Source of the DNA: Profundibacter amoris
GTDB taxonomy: Bacteria > Pseudomonadota > Alphaproteobacteria > Rhodobacterales > Rhodobacteraceae
Assembly: GCF_003544895.1 (NCBI RefSeq)
Contig: NZ_CP032125.1
Span: 412,001 to 476,000, forward strand
Length of the DNA stretch: 64,000 bases
Direction of reading: 5' to 3'
Both the position numbers and the translations under genes were made by a program. The notes beneath the pieces are model-generated. The model did not search any database. It saw only the letters and a list, made by a program, of their open reading frames with translations, and was not told the origin of the DNA. This document shows positions 54,397-64,000 of the stretch, in pieces. Position 1 is the first letter of the stretch. Every line of letters starts with the position of its first letter.

Positions 54397-55986
54397 ATGA
54401 CTGAAAACCTGCCAATTCGCCGCGCCCTTTTGTCCGTATCCGACAAAACCGGCCTAATTGATCTGGGCCATGCGCTTGCCGGCTTCGGGGTCGAATTATT
54501 GTCCACCGGGGGCTCTGCCAAAGCCTTGCGCGATGCGGGCCTGACGGTGACGGATGTGGCCGATGTGACCGGCTTTCCGGAAATGATGGACGGGCGGGTG
54601 AAAACCCTGCACCCCAATGTGCATGGCGGCCTGCTGGCCCTGCGCGACAATGACGACCATCTGGCCGCGATGAAGGAACATGGCATTGCCGGGATCGATC
54701 TGCTGGTGGTCAATCTGTATCCGTTCGAGGAAACCGTCGCCAAGGGGGCCGATTATGACACCTGCATCGAAAATATCGATATCGGCGGCCCCGCGATGAT
54801 CCGCGCTGCCGCCAAGAACCACGCCTTTGTCACCACCATTGTCGATGTCGAGGATTACGACAAACTGCTGGGCGATATGGCCAAGCATAACGGCGCAACC
54901 TGTCCGAAATTCCGCAAACGCCGCGCCCAGATCGCCTATGCCCGCACGGCGGCCTATGACGCGGCGGTTTCGACATGGATGGCCGATGCCATCGGTCTGG
55001 ACACCCCGCGCCGCCGCGCTTTTGCCGGCACCATCGCCCAGAAACTGCGCTATGGCGAAAACCCGCATCAGTCGGCGTCGTTCTATCTGGATGGCAGCAA
55101 CCGGCCCGGGGTGGCGACAGCGGTTCAGCATCAGGGCAAAGAGCTGTCCTATAACAACATCAACGACACCGATGCGGCAATCGAGTTGGTGGCGGAATTC
55201 GACGCGGCGGACGGCCCTGCCTGCGCCATCATCAAACACGCCAACCCCTGCGGTGTGGCCCGTGGCAAGACGATGGTCGAGGCTTACCGCGCCGCGTTCA
55301 ACTGCGATAATGTTTCGCCCTTTGGCGGTATCATTGCCCTGAACCAGCGGCTGGATGGTGAAACCGCTGAAGAAATCTCGAAAATCTTTACCGAAGTGGT
55401 GATCGCACCGGGGGCCGACACCGATGCAATGGAGATTTTCGCCAAGAAGAAGAACCTGCGTTTGCTGACAGTTGATGCATTGCCCGATCCGCGTGCGGCG
55501 GCGCTGACCTATCGGCAGGTGTCCGGCGGGATGCTGGTGCAGGACAAGGACAACGGCCATATCGCAATGAATGATCTGAAAGTCGTGACCGAGCGCAAGC
55601 CCACAGAGGCCGAACTGGTCGATCTGATGTTTGCATGGCGGGTGGCCAAACACGTCAAATCCAATGCCATCATCTATGTCAAAGACGGCGCGACCGTCGG
55701 TATTGGCGCGGGGCAGATGAGCCGCGTTGACAGTACCCGCATTGCTGCCCGCAAGGCACAGGACATGGCCGAAGTTCTGGGGCTGGATCAGCCGCTGACA
55801 GTGGGGTCTGTCGTGGCGTCGGATGCGTTTTTCCCCTTTGCCGACGGATTGTTGAGCGCAGCGGAAGCCGGCGCAACGGCCGTGATCCAACCGGGCGGAT
55901 CAATGCGCGATGACGAGGTGATCAAAGCGGCGAATGATGCCGGATTGGCCATGGTCTTTACCGGTATGCGCCACTTCAGGCATTAG
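54397..55986 (+). CDS. purH: Bifunctional AICAR transformylase/IMP cyclohydrolase PurH
   Basis: A 529-residue enzyme of the last two steps of IMP synthesis. The N-terminal cyclohydrolase has [17 protein letters not shown] and [12 protein letters not shown]; the C-terminal transformylase has [14 protein letters not shown] and [13 protein letters not shown] (catalytic Lys-His). It starts 23 bases after the heparinase-like gene. Confidence 0.96.
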   Translation: MTENLPIRRALLSVSDKTGLIDLGHALAGFGVELLSTGGSAKALRDAGLTVTDVADVTGFPEMMDGRVKTLHPNVHGGLLALRDNDDHLAAMKEHGIAGIDLLVVNLYPFEETVAKGADYDTCIENIDIGGPAMIRAAAKNHAFVTTIVDVEDYDKLLGDMAKHNGATCPKFRKRRAQIAYARTAAYDAAVSTWMADAIGLDTPRRRAFAGTIAQKLRYGENPHQSASFYLDGSNRPGVATAVQHQGKELSYNNINDTDAAIELVAEFDAADGPACAIIKHANPCGVARGKTMVEAYRAAFNCDNVSPFGGIIALNQRLDGETAEEISKIFTEVVIAPGADTDAMEIFAKKKNLRLLTVDALPDPRAAALTYRQVSGGMLVQDKDNGHIAMNDLKVVTERKPTEAELVDLMFAWRVAKHVKSNAIIYVKDGATVGIGAGQMSRVDSTRIAARKAQDMAEVLGLDQPLTVGSVVASDAFFPFADGLLSAAEAGATAVIQPGGSMRDDEVIKAANDAGLAMVFTGMRHFRH

Positions 55987-55999
55987 GAAGGATGACATA

Positions 56000-56458
56000 A
56001 TGCGGCTGACCTTTTGGGCCGGTTTCTGGACGTTTATGCTGGATCAGATATCAAAGTACCTTGTGGTGCATGTGCTGAACCTGCGCGAGCGGGGCGAGAT
56101 TGACGTTCTGCCCCCCTTCCTGAATTTCCGCATGGCGTGGAACGAGGGCATCAATTTTGGCCTGCTGAACACCAGTCGTTGGATTTTGATTGCACTGGCG
56201 CTGGCGATTTGCGTGTGGGTGATTGTCTGGATGATGCGGGAAAAACACGGGCGACTGGCCCGTATAGCTGCCGGTCTGCTGCTGGGCGGGGCGCTGGGCA
56301 ATGTGCTGGACCGGATTCTTTATGGCGCGGTGGCCGATTTTCTGAATATGTCCTGTTGCGGCTTTGAAAACCCGTTTTCGTTCAATATTTCCGATATTGC
56401 GGTGTTTGCGGGCGCATTTGGGTTGATCTTTTTCGCCGGAGAAAAGAAGACTAGGTGA
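56000..56458 (+). CDS. lspA: Signal peptidase II (lipoprotein signal peptidase)
   Basis: A 152-residue aspartyl protease with four membrane helices. Catalytic Asp residues are in GNVLDRILYGAVADFLNM and FNISDIAVF. It cleaves prolipoproteins such as the downstream DUF3035 lipoprotein. ATG 56000 follows AGGAAGGATGACATA; the frame is open upstream into purH. Confidence 0.94.
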   Translation: MRLTFWAGFWTFMLDQISKYLVVHVLNLRERGEIDVLPPFLNFRMAWNEGINFGLLNTSRWILIALALAICVWVIVWMMREKHGRLARIAAGLLLGGALGNVLDRILYGAVADFLNMSCCGFENPFSFNISDIAVFAGAFGLIFFAGEKKTR

Positions 56459-56510
56459 CGGCACCGATTGGATCGGTTAAACAGCGCAGTAAGAGGTGAA
56501 GGAGACATCA

Positions 56511-57062
56511 ATGCCAAAGGCCCGTGGTTTTACCGCCATCGCTTTGATCGCTGTTATGGCGCTGTCTGCCTGTGGCGGGCGCAACAAGGATCCGCAGTTG
56601 ATGCATATCCGCTCGAATACCCCGGGACCGGATGAATTTACCATTTTGCCCGGAAAACCGCTGGAAGCCCCAGATTTCGATGCCGAATTGCCCGCACCGA
56701 CACCGGGCGGCTCGAACTTGACCGATCCAACACCCAAAGCTGATGCCGTGGCTGCGCTGGGCGGCAACCCCGCGCGGGTAGCGACAACGGGTGCAAACAA
56801 CATCGGACGTGGTGATGGCGGGCTGGTGAACCACGCGCGGCGATTCGGCTCAAACGCAGCCATTCGTCAGACATTGGCCGCCGAAGACCTTGAATATCGC
56901 CGCGACCACAAGGGGCGCGTGTTTGAACGCTGGTTCAACATCAATGTCTATCTTAAGGCTTATCGCAAAGTATCGCTGGACCAGCACCGTGAACTGGAGC
57001 GGTTCCGCCGCCTTGGCGTACGCACACCTTCGGCCCCGCCCGATCCCAAACTATATCAGTAA
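56511..57062 (+). CDS. DUF3035 lipoprotein
   Basis: A 183-residue lipoprotein, MPKARGFTAIALIAVMALSA then lipobox LSAC (Cys21), followed by a P-rich region (DFDAELPAPTPGGSNLTDP) and a helical tail (YLKAYRKVSLDQHRELERFR). DUF3035 is an alphaproteobacterial family of unknown function. AAGGAG before ATG 56511 decides the start. Confidence 0.88.
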   Translation: MPKARGFTAIALIAVMALSACGGRNKDPQLMHIRSNTPGPDEFTILPGKPLEAPDFDAELPAPTPGGSNLTDPTPKADAVAALGGNPARVATTGANNIGRGDGGLVNHARRFGSNAAIRQTLAAEDLEYRRDHKGRVFERWFNINVYLKAYRKVSLDQHRELERFRRLGVRTPSAPPDPKLYQ

Positions 57063-57149
57063 GTATGCGCTCACAATACCGCTAGCGGGGCTTGTGGTGG
57101 GCGTAAGGGTGCATAGATTAGCCCAACACGAATTACATCGGAGACCCTA

Positions 57150-58505
57150 ATGCGCATTCCCGGTCTGGCCCTTGTGGCCCTGACGCTATTGATCCGCCCG
57201 CTCTGGGCACAAGAGATCAGCAACTTTACTCTGGACAACGGTATGGATGTGGTGGTGATCGAGGATCACCGCGCGCCTGTGGTTGTGCATATGGTCTGGT
57301 ATCGGGCCGGTGCCGCCGATGAAACACCCGGTGTGTCCGGCGTGGCGCATTTTCTGGAACATCTGCTGTTCAAGGCCACCGATGACATGAAGGCCGGTGA
57401 ATTGTCCGATACCGTGGCCGCCAATGGTGGCTCGGATAATGCGTTCACCTCGCAGGATTATACCGCATATTATCAGCGGGTTGCGGCGGATCGTCTGGAT
57501 CTGGTGATGAGGATGGAAGCCGACCGGATGCGCGATTTGCGCCTGACGGTGGATGATATTGCCACCGAACGCGATGTCATTCTTGAAGAACGCAACATGC
57601 GGGTGGAAAACAATCCTGATGCCCTGTTCGGGGAACAGCGCCGCGCGGCGCAGTATCTGAACCACCCTTACGGCACACCAACCATCGGCTGGAAGCACGA
57701 GGTTGAAAAGCTGTCGCTGGAAGATGCGCTGGCCTATTACCGCCGGTTTTACGCCCCGAACAACGCCATTCTGGTGGTTGCGGGTGATGTGGACCCCGCC
57801 AATGTTCTGGAGCTGGCCAAAAAGCATTACGGCCCGCTGGCCCCCACAGAAGGGTTAATGCCGCGTCACCGCACAGAAGAACCACCGCAACTGGCCGAAC
57901 GCCGCCTGACCTATGTCGATCCGCGGGTTTCCCAGCCCTATGTGATCCGCACCTATCTGGCACCCGAACGCAATCCAGGGGATCAGAAACAGGCCGCTGC
58001 ACTGACCATGTTGTCGGAATTGCTGGGCGGCAACGGGCAGACATCGGTTTTGGGGCGCAAGTTGCAGTTTGAAACGCAAAAGGCGATTTATACATCGGCT
58101 TTTTACGACGGGATGTCGCTGGACAAAACCACCTTCGGGCTGGTGATTGTGCCCAGTGAAGGCGTGTCTTTGGCCGAAGGCGAAGCCGCGATGGACAAGG
58201 CTGTGGCCGAATTTATCGAGGAAGGCGTGGATATGGATCAGTTTACGCGGATCAAGATGCAGATCAAGGCCGATCTGATTTACCAGCGCGACAATGTGGA
58301 AGCGATGGCCAATGATTATGGTGCTGCGCTGACATCGGGTCTGACGCTGGAGGATATCAAGGCATGGCCGCAGGTGTTGCAGGATGTGACACCCGAAGAA
58401 GTGATAGAGGCCGCAAAAATGTTGCAGGACAAAAGGCAGGCGGTCACGTCGTGGCTGACCAATCCGGCCGCACGGGACATGACCAAAGCAGAGGTGAAAC
58501 AATGA
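57150..58505 (+). CDS. M16 family zinc metallopeptidase (catalytic member)
   Basis: A 451-residue secreted or periplasmic peptidase: signal peptide MRIPGLALVALTLLIRPLWA, zinc motif HFLEH (HxxEH) at about residue 68 and the third ligand in ERDVILEERNMRVE. It resembles PqqL/YmxG-type M16 peptidases. The second M16 gene is coupled by ATGA; together they likely form the usual active/inactive heterodimer. Confidence 0.9.
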   Translation: MRIPGLALVALTLLIRPLWAQEISNFTLDNGMDVVVIEDHRAPVVVHMVWYRAGAADETPGVSGVAHFLEHLLFKATDDMKAGELSDTVAANGGSDNAFTSQDYTAYYQRVAADRLDLVMRMEADRMRDLRLTVDDIATERDVILEERNMRVENNPDALFGEQRRAAQYLNHPYGTPTIGWKHEVEKLSLEDALAYYRRFYAPNNAILVVAGDVDPANVLELAKKHYGPLAPTEGLMPRHRTEEPPQLAERRLTYVDPRVSQPYVIRTYLAPERNPGDQKQAAALTMLSELLGGNGQTSVLGRKLQFETQKAIYTSAFYDGMSLDKTTFGLVIVPSEGVSLAEGEAAMDKAVAEFIEEGVDMDQFTRIKMQIKADLIYQRDNVEAMANDYGAALTSGLTLEDIKAWPQVLQDVTPEEVIEAAKMLQDKRQAVTSWLTNPAARDMTKAEVKQ

Positions 58506-59815
58506 AACGGATTTATCTGGCGTTCTTCGCCCTGCTGACCTTTTCGGTGATTGCACAGGCCGAAGTCAAAATTCAGGTGGTGACCTCGCCCGGGGGGATC
58601 ACCGCGTGGCTGGTCGAGGAGCACTCGATCCCCTTCACAGCCCTTGAAATCCGCTTTCTGGGCGGGGCCAGTCTGGACCCGAAAGGCAAGCGCGGGGCGA
58701 TCAATCTGATGACCGGTTTGCTGGAAGAAGGTGCCGCTGACAGGGACGCGCGGGAATTTGCCGCTGCTGCCGAAGGGTTGGCGGCCAGTTTCGGTTTCGA
58801 TGTGAGCGATGATTCAATGTCGGTTTCGGCGCAGTTCCTGACCGAAAACCGCAATGATGCGCTGGCCCTGTTGCGCACCGCCGTGCAGGAACCGCGTTTC
58901 GACGAAGATGCGATTACACGGGTCAAGGCGCAGGTTGTTTCCGCAATCCAGTCGGCCGAAACGGATCCTGACGCGATCTCCGGCAGCACTTTTGACCGCC
59001 TGGCCTTTGGCGATCATCCCTATGCGACGTCGATTAACGGAACGCTTGAATCCGTTGCCGCCCTGACCCGCGACGATCTGTTCGCAGCCAAGGATGCGGT
59101 AATGGCACGGGACCGCATGTATGTGGGTGCTGTGGGCGACATCACGCCCGAGGAACTGGGCAAACTGCTGGACAACCTGTTGGGTGATTTGCCAGCCGTC
59201 GGGGCCAATATGCCTGAACAAGCGCCATTCCTGTTAAAGGGCGGAACCACAGTGGTGCCGTTCGACACGCCGCAATCGGTGGTGACATTCGGGCAGGAAG
59301 GGCTTGAGCGCCATGATCCCGATTTCTTTGCCGCCTATGTGATGAACACGATTCTGGGTGGCAGCGGCCGGCAATCACGCCTGATGGAAGAGGTGCGCGA
59401 AAAACGCGGATTGACCTACGGGGTTTATACCTACCTGCTGCCCAAGGATTTTGCGGCGTTGTATATGGGACGGGTGGCTTCGGCCAACGACCGTGTGGCG
59501 CAGGCGGTGCAGGTGATCAAAGATGAATGGGTCAAGATGGCGGAAAACGGCGTCACGGCCGAGGAACTGGAGGGGGCCAAAACCTATCTGACCGGCGCCT
59601 ATCCGCTGCGGTTTGACGGAAACGGGCCGATTGCGAATATTCTGGTGGCGATGCAGATGGATGATTTGCCGATCGACTATATCAAGACCCGAAACGACAG
59701 AATAAATGCGGTGACGCTCGAGGATATTGCCCGTGTGGCCAAACGTCTGGTGCGGCCCGATGATCTGCATTTTGTCGTGGTCGGGCAGCCGGAAGGGCTG
59801 GAAAGCACAGAGTAG
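58502..59815 (+). CDS. M16 family peptidase-like protein lacking the zinc motif
   Basis: A 437-residue protein with a signal peptide (MKRIYLAFFALLTFSVIAQA) and full M16 fold: the position of HxxEH reads NLMTGLLEEG, so zinc cannot be bound and it is a non-catalytic partner. SGRQSRLMEEVREKRGLTYG is the conserved C-half block. The start overlaps the catalytic M16 gene by 4 bases. Confidence 0.9.
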   Translation: MKRIYLAFFALLTFSVIAQAEVKIQVVTSPGGITAWLVEEHSIPFTALEIRFLGGASLDPKGKRGAINLMTGLLEEGAADRDAREFAAAAEGLAASFGFDVSDDSMSVSAQFLTENRNDALALLRTAVQEPRFDEDAITRVKAQVVSAIQSAETDPDAISGSTFDRLAFGDHPYATSINGTLESVAALTRDDLFAAKDAVMARDRMYVGAVGDITPEELGKLLDNLLGDLPAVGANMPEQAPFLLKGGTTVVPFDTPQSVVTFGQEGLERHDPDFFAAYVMNTILGGSGRQSRLMEEVREKRGLTYGVYTYLLPKDFAALYMGRVASANDRVAQAVQVIKDEWVKMAENGVTAEELEGAKTYLTGAYPLRFDGNGPIANILVAMQMDDLPIDYIKTRNDRINAVTLEDIARVAKRLVRPDDLHFVVVGQPEGLESTE

Positions 59816-59826
59816 GATCAGGCGCT

Positions 59827-59888
59827 GTCCCGGACTTGATCCGGGACCTTGTATGCTCCTCCCCGAGGTCCCGGATCAAGTCCGGGAC
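59827..59888. repeat. Perfect 23-base inverted repeat
   Basis: Two 23-base arms (59827-59849 and 59866-59888), exactly complementary, around a 16-base loop; each arm itself contains TCCCGGA-N5-TCCGGGA. Located between the M16 pair and mutL. It could terminate transcription or be an interspersed palindromic repeat related to that at 42759. Confidence 0.7.
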
Positions 59889-59952
59889 AGGTTAGCCCAA
59901 CAGCAATAACCCCTGTGGTCGAATCGGGGGCGGGTATGCTAATTATTGTGGC

Positions 59953-61788
59953 ATGCCCGCTTCTACCCCCCATATAGGCGATAAACGCCCTGTTATCCGG
60001 CAACTGGATGACGCTGCAATCAACCGCATTGCAGCGGGTGAAGTGGTGGAACGTCCGGCCTCGGCGGTGAAGGAGCTGATCGAAAACGCGCTGGATGCCG
60101 GGGCCAGGCGGATTGATGTATCCTATGCCGATGGCGGCAAAACGCTGATCCGTGTGGTGGATGACGGGTACGGCATTGCCGCGGATGATCTGCCGCTTGC
60201 CCTGTCGCGCCATGCCACCAGCAAAATCGATGGCTCGGACCTGTTGAACATCCACACATTCGGTTTTCGCGGCGAGGCCCTGCCGTCGCTGGGCGCTGTC
60301 GGGCGTTTGACCATCACCTCGCGGGTGGTCGGTGAGGCAGGGGCGATGATCCGTGTGGCCGGTGGCAAGATGGAGCCGGTGAAACCGGCCGCGATCAACG
60401 GTGGAACGGTGGTTGAACTGCGTGACTTGTTCTATGCCACGCCTGCGCGCCTGAAATTCCTTCGCACGGATCGGGCCGAGGTTCAGGCGATTGGCGATGT
60501 GGTGAAACGGCTGGCCATGGCGGAACCATTCGTCAGCTTTACCCTGCGCGATGTGTCGGGTGGCGGCGAGGGGCGGTTGACCTTTCGCGCCGATGCGCAA
60601 ACCGGCGATCTGTTTGATGCGCTGCACGGGCGCTTGCGGCAAGTGTTGGGCGCTGAATTTGCCGAAAATGCACTAAAGATCGAGGCCGAGCGCGAAGGGG
60701 TTGCCCTGACCGGATATGCAGCACTGCCCACCTTTTCACGCGGGTCAGCCGTGATGCAATACCTCTACGTCAACGGTCGCCCTGTGCGCGACAAACTGCT
60801 GGTCGGCGCGTTGCGCGGGGCCTATTTCGATTTCCTGTCACGGGGCCGACATCCGGCTGCGGTGCTGTTTTTGGAGTGTGACCCGCACCGTGTTGATGTC
60901 AACGTCCACCCCGCCAAATCCGAGGTCCGTTTCCGCGATCCGGGAACCGCGCGCGGGCTGATTGTATCGGCCCTGCGTCACGCATTGGCCGATTCGGGGC
61001 ATCGGGCGTCAACCACGGTTGCGGGGGCGACATTGGGTGCGTTCCGGCCGGAACCCACGGGGCGCGTTTACCAGATGGACCGCCCGTCGCAGGGGGCGTT
61101 GAATACGGCTTACCAGATGCAGGCCCCCGTGGTGGAAACGCCGGGTTTTGCCGAGGCCGCTGTGCCATCTGCACGGTTCGAGCCGCCGATCGAGGAAGAT
61201 GCGCCAACCGACCTGCCGCTGGGCGCCGCACGGGCGCAGGTGCATGAAAACTACATCATCGCCCAAACCAAAGACGGCATGGTGATTGTCGATCAGCACG
61301 CCGCGCACGAACGGCTGGTTTACGAGAAACTAAAGGCGCAGATGGCGGATAGCGGGGTGGCCTCGCAGGCCCTTCTGATCCCCGAAATCGTGGAATTGTC
61401 CGAAGGGGACGCGGCACGCCTGCTGGAATTGGCCGATGATCTAGCGCGACTTGGGCTGGTGGTTGAACCCTTTGGTGCAGGCGCGATTGCGGTGCGCGAA
61501 ACGCCTGCCATTCTGGGCAATGTGAACGCCAAGGGAATGATCCTCGATATTCTGGACGAACTGGCCGATCTGGGCGACAGCCTGACGGTACAGGCGCGAC
61601 TAGAAGCGGTGTTGAGCAGTGTGGCCTGTCATGGCTCGATCCGGTCAGGTCGCCGGATGCAGGCCGAAGAAATGAACGCCCTACTGCGCGAAATGGAGGC
61701 GACACCCCATTCGGGCCAATGCAACCACGGGCGGCCCACCTATGTGGAACTGAAACTGAAAGATATCGAAAGGTTGTTTGGACGCTGA
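59953..61788 (+). CDS. mutL: DNA mismatch repair protein MutL
   Basis: A 611-residue protein. GHKL ATPase motifs: [41 protein letters not shown] and FGFRGEAL. The C-terminal domain has [13 protein letters not shown] (the DQHAx2Ex4E endonuclease motif), ACHGSIRSG and [10 protein letters not shown], so this MutL should nick DNA itself, as expected where MutH is absent. It couples to rmuC as TGATG. Confidence 0.96.
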   Translation: MPASTPHIGDKRPVIRQLDDAAINRIAAGEVVERPASAVKELIENALDAGARRIDVSYADGGKTLIRVVDDGYGIAADDLPLALSRHATSKIDGSDLLNIHTFGFRGEALPSLGAVGRLTITSRVVGEAGAMIRVAGGKMEPVKPAAINGGTVVELRDLFYATPARLKFLRTDRAEVQAIGDVVKRLAMAEPFVSFTLRDVSGGGEGRLTFRADAQTGDLFDALHGRLRQVLGAEFAENALKIEAEREGVALTGYAALPTFSRGSAVMQYLYVNGRPVRDKLLVGALRGAYFDFLSRGRHPAAVLFLECDPHRVDVNVHPAKSEVRFRDPGTARGLIVSALRHALADSGHRASTTVAGATLGAFRPEPTGRVYQMDRPSQGALNTAYQMQAPVVETPGFAEAAVPSARFEPPIEEDAPTDLPLGAARAQVHENYIIAQTKDGMVIVDQHAAHERLVYEKLKAQMADSGVASQALLIPEIVELSEGDAARLLELADDLARLGLVVEPFGAGAIAVRETPAILGNVNAKGMILDILDELADLGDSLTVQARLEAVLSSVACHGSIRSGRRMQAEEMNALLREMEATPHSGQCNHGRPTYVELKLKDIERLFGR

Positions 61789-62969
61789 TGCCGGGAATTG
61801 GGGATTTGAACGATATGTTTGCCGACCTGTGGCCGTATGTTGCGGCAGCCGGGATTGCGGCTGTTTTGCTGTTGTTCATCCTGCTGATCATGGTGGTGCG
61901 CCGCGCGGGCCGGTCGGTGAAAATGATTGAGCCTTTGGGGCAGCAGATGGGGTTTCTGGGCCAGCGGGTGCAGGCACTGACCGACGGGCAATCGCAACTG
62001 GCCGGTGGCTTGCAAACGGTCAGCCAGACGCAGGCCGTGGCGCAGGCGCAGATGATGAACACGCTGGAACAACGGCTGGCCGAGGTGCAGGCCAATATGC
62101 AGGAATCGCTATACGGATCATCGGTGAAAACCACTCGCAGCCTGACGGAATTGCAGGAACGGCTGGCGACGATCGACAAGGCGCAGGATAATATCGAGAA
62201 ACTGTCGGGCGACGTTCTAAGCCTGCAAGACATCCTGTCGAACAAACAAACCCGCGGGGCCTTCGGGGAAATCCAGCTGAATGATATTGTCAGTAAGGCC
62301 CTGCCAAAGGACAGCTACAAGCTGCAATTCACCCTGAGCAACGGCAAACGCGCCGATTGCCTGATTGATCTGCCCAACCCGCCCGGCCCGATTGTGATCG
62401 ACAGCAAATTCCCGCTGGAAGCCTACGAGGCCCTGCGCAACGCCAGCAATGACTGGGAGGCGAACGAGGCGGCAAAAATGATGCGCATATCGGTCAAGGC
62501 GCATATCAAGGCGATCTCCGAGAAGTATATTCTGGAGGGCGAAACGGCAGACGGGGCACTGATGTTCCTGCCGTCCGAGGCCGTTTACGCCGAGTTGCAC
62601 GCCAATTTCCCCGAACTGGTGCGCGAGGGGTTCGAAGCGCATGTGTGGATCGTTTCACCGACCACCTGCATGGCCACGCTGACCACCATGCGGGCGATCC
62701 TGAAAGATGCGCGGATGCGCGAACAGGCGGGTGCGATCCGCAAAACCCTGCGCCAGTTGCACCGCGATGTGGAAATGGTGGTTGAACGGGTGGGCAAGCT
62801 GGACACCCATTTCAATCAGGCCCGCGCCGATCTGGACGGCATCGGTATTGCAGCCGAACGGGCGGGCAAACGCGCCGCGCGGCTGGACAATTTCGATTTC
62901 GAGGAGCTGGCACCGGAAACCGAGGCCGATGTACCAAATGTGCTACCGATTGGAAAACCCACGGAATAG
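61788..62969 (+). CDS. rmuC: DNA recombination protein RmuC
   Basis: A 393-residue protein: an N-terminal membrane helix (YVAAAGIAAVLLLFILLIMV), a coiled coil (about 45-150) and a PD-(D/E)xK nuclease-like domain (GEIQLNDIVSKALPKDSY ... GPIVIDSKFPLEAY). RmuC limits recombination at inverted repeats. Translationally coupled to mutL. Confidence 0.93.
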   Translation: MPGIGDLNDMFADLWPYVAAAGIAAVLLLFILLIMVVRRAGRSVKMIEPLGQQMGFLGQRVQALTDGQSQLAGGLQTVSQTQAVAQAQMMNTLEQRLAEVQANMQESLYGSSVKTTRSLTELQERLATIDKAQDNIEKLSGDVLSLQDILSNKQTRGAFGEIQLNDIVSKALPKDSYKLQFTLSNGKRADCLIDLPNPPGPIVIDSKFPLEAYEALRNASNDWEANEAAKMMRISVKAHIKAISEKYILEGETADGALMFLPSEAVYAELHANFPELVREGFEAHVWIVSPTTCMATLTTMRAILKDARMREQAGAIRKTLRQLHRDVEMVVERVGKLDTHFNQARADLDGIGIAAERAGKRAARLDNFDFEELAPETEADVPNVLPIGKPTE

Positions 62970-63029
62970 GCTTTGACCACAGCGGGTTTTGGGGCAAACT
63001 GTCATACGACTCGTAAAATAGGAATACCG

Positions 63030-63356
63030 ATGCTTCAGATCAGCACCAATAAAATTGCCCGTGTCATTGTCCGCGCCCGCCAGCGCGACGGCAAGGCCGA
63101 ATTCGATGCGTCTTTGAGGCAGTATATCGCTGATATGAACCGTGACGAACAGGCATCACTGGTGGCGGTGATGTGGATCGGGCGGGAAACCTTTGATGCG
63201 GCGGAACTGGAAGAGGCAATCCAGACCGCCAAGGCCGAAGCCAGAAGCCCGACCGAATCCTACCTGCTGGCGATCCCGCTGCTGCCCGACTATCTGGAAA
63301 GCGGGCTTGAGGCGCTGGGCTATTCGGTGGAAGAGGTTGAAGACGGGTTTTTGTAA
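63030..63356 (+). CDS. DUF3775 family protein
   Basis: A 108-residue protein: MLQISTNKIARVIVRARQRD and DMNRDEQASLVAVMWIGRET match the DUF3775 family of unknown function, common in Rhodobacterales. The start at ATG 63030 is preferred over an upstream frame. Converges with the following gene. Confidence 0.82.
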   Translation: MLQISTNKIARVIVRARQRDGKAEFDASLRQYIADMNRDEQASLVAVMWIGRETFDAAELEEAIQTAKAEARSPTESYLLAIPLLPDYLESGLEALGYSVEEVEDGFL

Positions 63357-63370
63357 AGCCCTGGCCGCCG

Positions 63371-64000
63371 CTACCCCAGATGATCCACAACCTGCAAATG
63401 CTGTGCCAGCCGGTCCACTTCGGCCAGCCAGTTTTGCACCAGTTTGGGATCACTCGGTGCCGCTGATACACCAGCGGGGATTTGACGGTTCAGCACGGCC
63501 TCGACCGCCAGTGAAATCGGCACCGAAACCAGCCGCGCCATGGCTGTGCCGCGGGCGTCACCATAGGCGTCCATCACATAGGTTTTGTGGTAGACGGGGG
63601 TGCCGTTTGCCTCGGCCTTTAGCCCCACGCACATGATCACGCGGTCGGGGTCATCCTCGCCATAGGCGTTGTCGGCCCAGAACTGATCGGACATTTCCTT
63701 TAGGCGGGCGTCAGATGCGGTTTCGATTTCGGTGAACACATCGGACCACGCATCGGCCCAGCCGTTCAGGCGCAGGGTGCCGCGCACGAATTCCTTGACC
63801 TGCCAGGCGGGGTCAAAGTGGTATTGCGCCATGAAGGGGACGGAATCGCGGTTCGGATACACCTCGAAGGTTTCCGGTTGCGGCAGTGGGGCGGCGTAGC
63901 TGGTGATCGCGTCCCACGGGCGGGCGACATCCAGCGGCGCGTAATCACGGATGGATTTTGAGGGCGAGCGCAGGGCCTTGAGCACCCCGAGCGGCGACCA
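63371..64000 (-). CDS. Saccharopine-dehydrogenase-family protein, N-terminus missing
   Basis: The frame is open to the last base; visible codons before residue MLKALRSP read WSPLG. The 209 residues are C-terminal: YNVYP-like EVYPNRDSVPFMAQYHFDP, GTLRLNGWADAWSDVFTEIE and AYGDARGTAMARLVSVPISL are typical of the substrate domain of saccharopine dehydrogenase-like enzymes. The NAD domain is beyond base 64000, so substrate and activity cannot be judged. Confidence 0.72.
   Translation of the reverse strand, partial: WSPLGVLKALRSPSKSIRDYAPLDVARPWDAITSYAAPLPQPETFEVYPNRDSVPFMAQYHFDPAWQVKEFVRGTLRLNGWADAWSDVFTEIETASDARLKEMSDQFWADNAYGEDDPDRVIMCVGLKAEANGTPVYHKTYVMDAYGDARGTAMARLVSVPISLAVEAVLNRQIPAGVSAAPSDPKLVQNWLAEVDRLAQHLQVVDHLG

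Noticed and set aside
54496-55890. Long minus-strand frame of about 460 codons opposite purH
   Set aside because: Shadow of purH; no recognised motif and no ribosome-binding site.

Overview
The window is about 60% G+C, gene-dense chromosomal DNA from an alphaproteobacterium, most likely a marine Rhodobacterales (Roseobacter-type) organism. This rests on recognised gene content: a malyl-CoA/beta-methylmalyl-CoA lyase of the ethylmalonyl-CoA pathway type, phaA/phaB, the dgcN-dgcA D-glutamate genes described from marine Proteobacteria, a TIGR02302-family membrane protein, small DUF465, DUF1244, DUF3035 and DUF3775 proteins, a paaABCDE cluster, and the block heparinase-like / purH / lspA / DUF3035 / two M16 peptidases / mutL / rmuC. 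I found no rRNA, tRNA, CRISPR array, transposase or integrase. Both ends are cut: a tRNA methyltransferase lacks its N-terminus at base 1, and a saccharopine-dehydrogenase-like gene runs off base 64000.

Layout. 1-12.3 kb holds a TrmN6-like methyltransferase, a DUF465 peptide, a LysR/EamA exporter pair, phaA-phaB (polyhydroxybutyrate precursor synthesis) behind an EAL-domain gene, tag, a TlpA-like thioredoxin, argH with a tiny coupled lipoprotein gene, a TetR-controlled divergent module (TetR-DUF2834 against a membrane protein and a DUF4336 protein), and lysA. 12.3-19.6 kb holds a large TIGR02302 protein facing a zinc-ribbon protein, then ftsE-ftsX-plsC, a PPOX flavoprotein and a histidine phosphatase, closed by a strong terminator. 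19.6-26.3 kb holds a complete tripartite tricarboxylate transporter (tctC-tctB-tctA), accA, two GyrI-domain genes and the malyl-CoA lyase.

26.5-31.6 kb is a D-glutamate module: dgcN, dgcA, a DEDDh exonuclease and a D-amino-acid aminotransferase, facing an operon of N-formylglutamate amidohydrolase, a CHMI-like tautomerase and DUF1244. 31.7-39.0 kb holds pyk, a small membrane protein, rpmI-rplT and pheS...pheT. The phe genes are separated by an AT-rich orphan membrane-protein gene, a structured GC-rich spacer and an ASCH-domain gene. 39-47.8 kb holds a LysR/methyltransferase pair, a YtoQ protein, a GMC oxidoreductase, a palindromic repeat cluster, a GST, mscL, ald opposite an Lrp regulator, a DAO-type oxidase and an L-2-amino-thiazoline-4-carboxylate hydrolase. 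47.8-51.4 kb is paaABCDE (phenylacetyl-CoA epoxidase), read leftwards from a promoter buried in a perfect 15-bp-arm palindrome. 51.5-64 kb holds an epimerase-like gene, a heparinase-like gene, purH, lspA, DUF3035, the M16 pair, mutL-rmuC and DUF3775.

Most operons are tight, with ATGA, GTGA, TAATG or TGATG overlaps. The least ordinary features are the AT-rich gene wedged between pheS and pheT, two repressor-type operators whose dyad centres coincide with a -35 hexamer (TetR module and paaA), the 32-bp near-perfect palindrome before the heparinase-like gene, and three palindromic intergenic repeats. I saw no complete new defence or mobile system. Positions are from reading by eye, and no database search was run.
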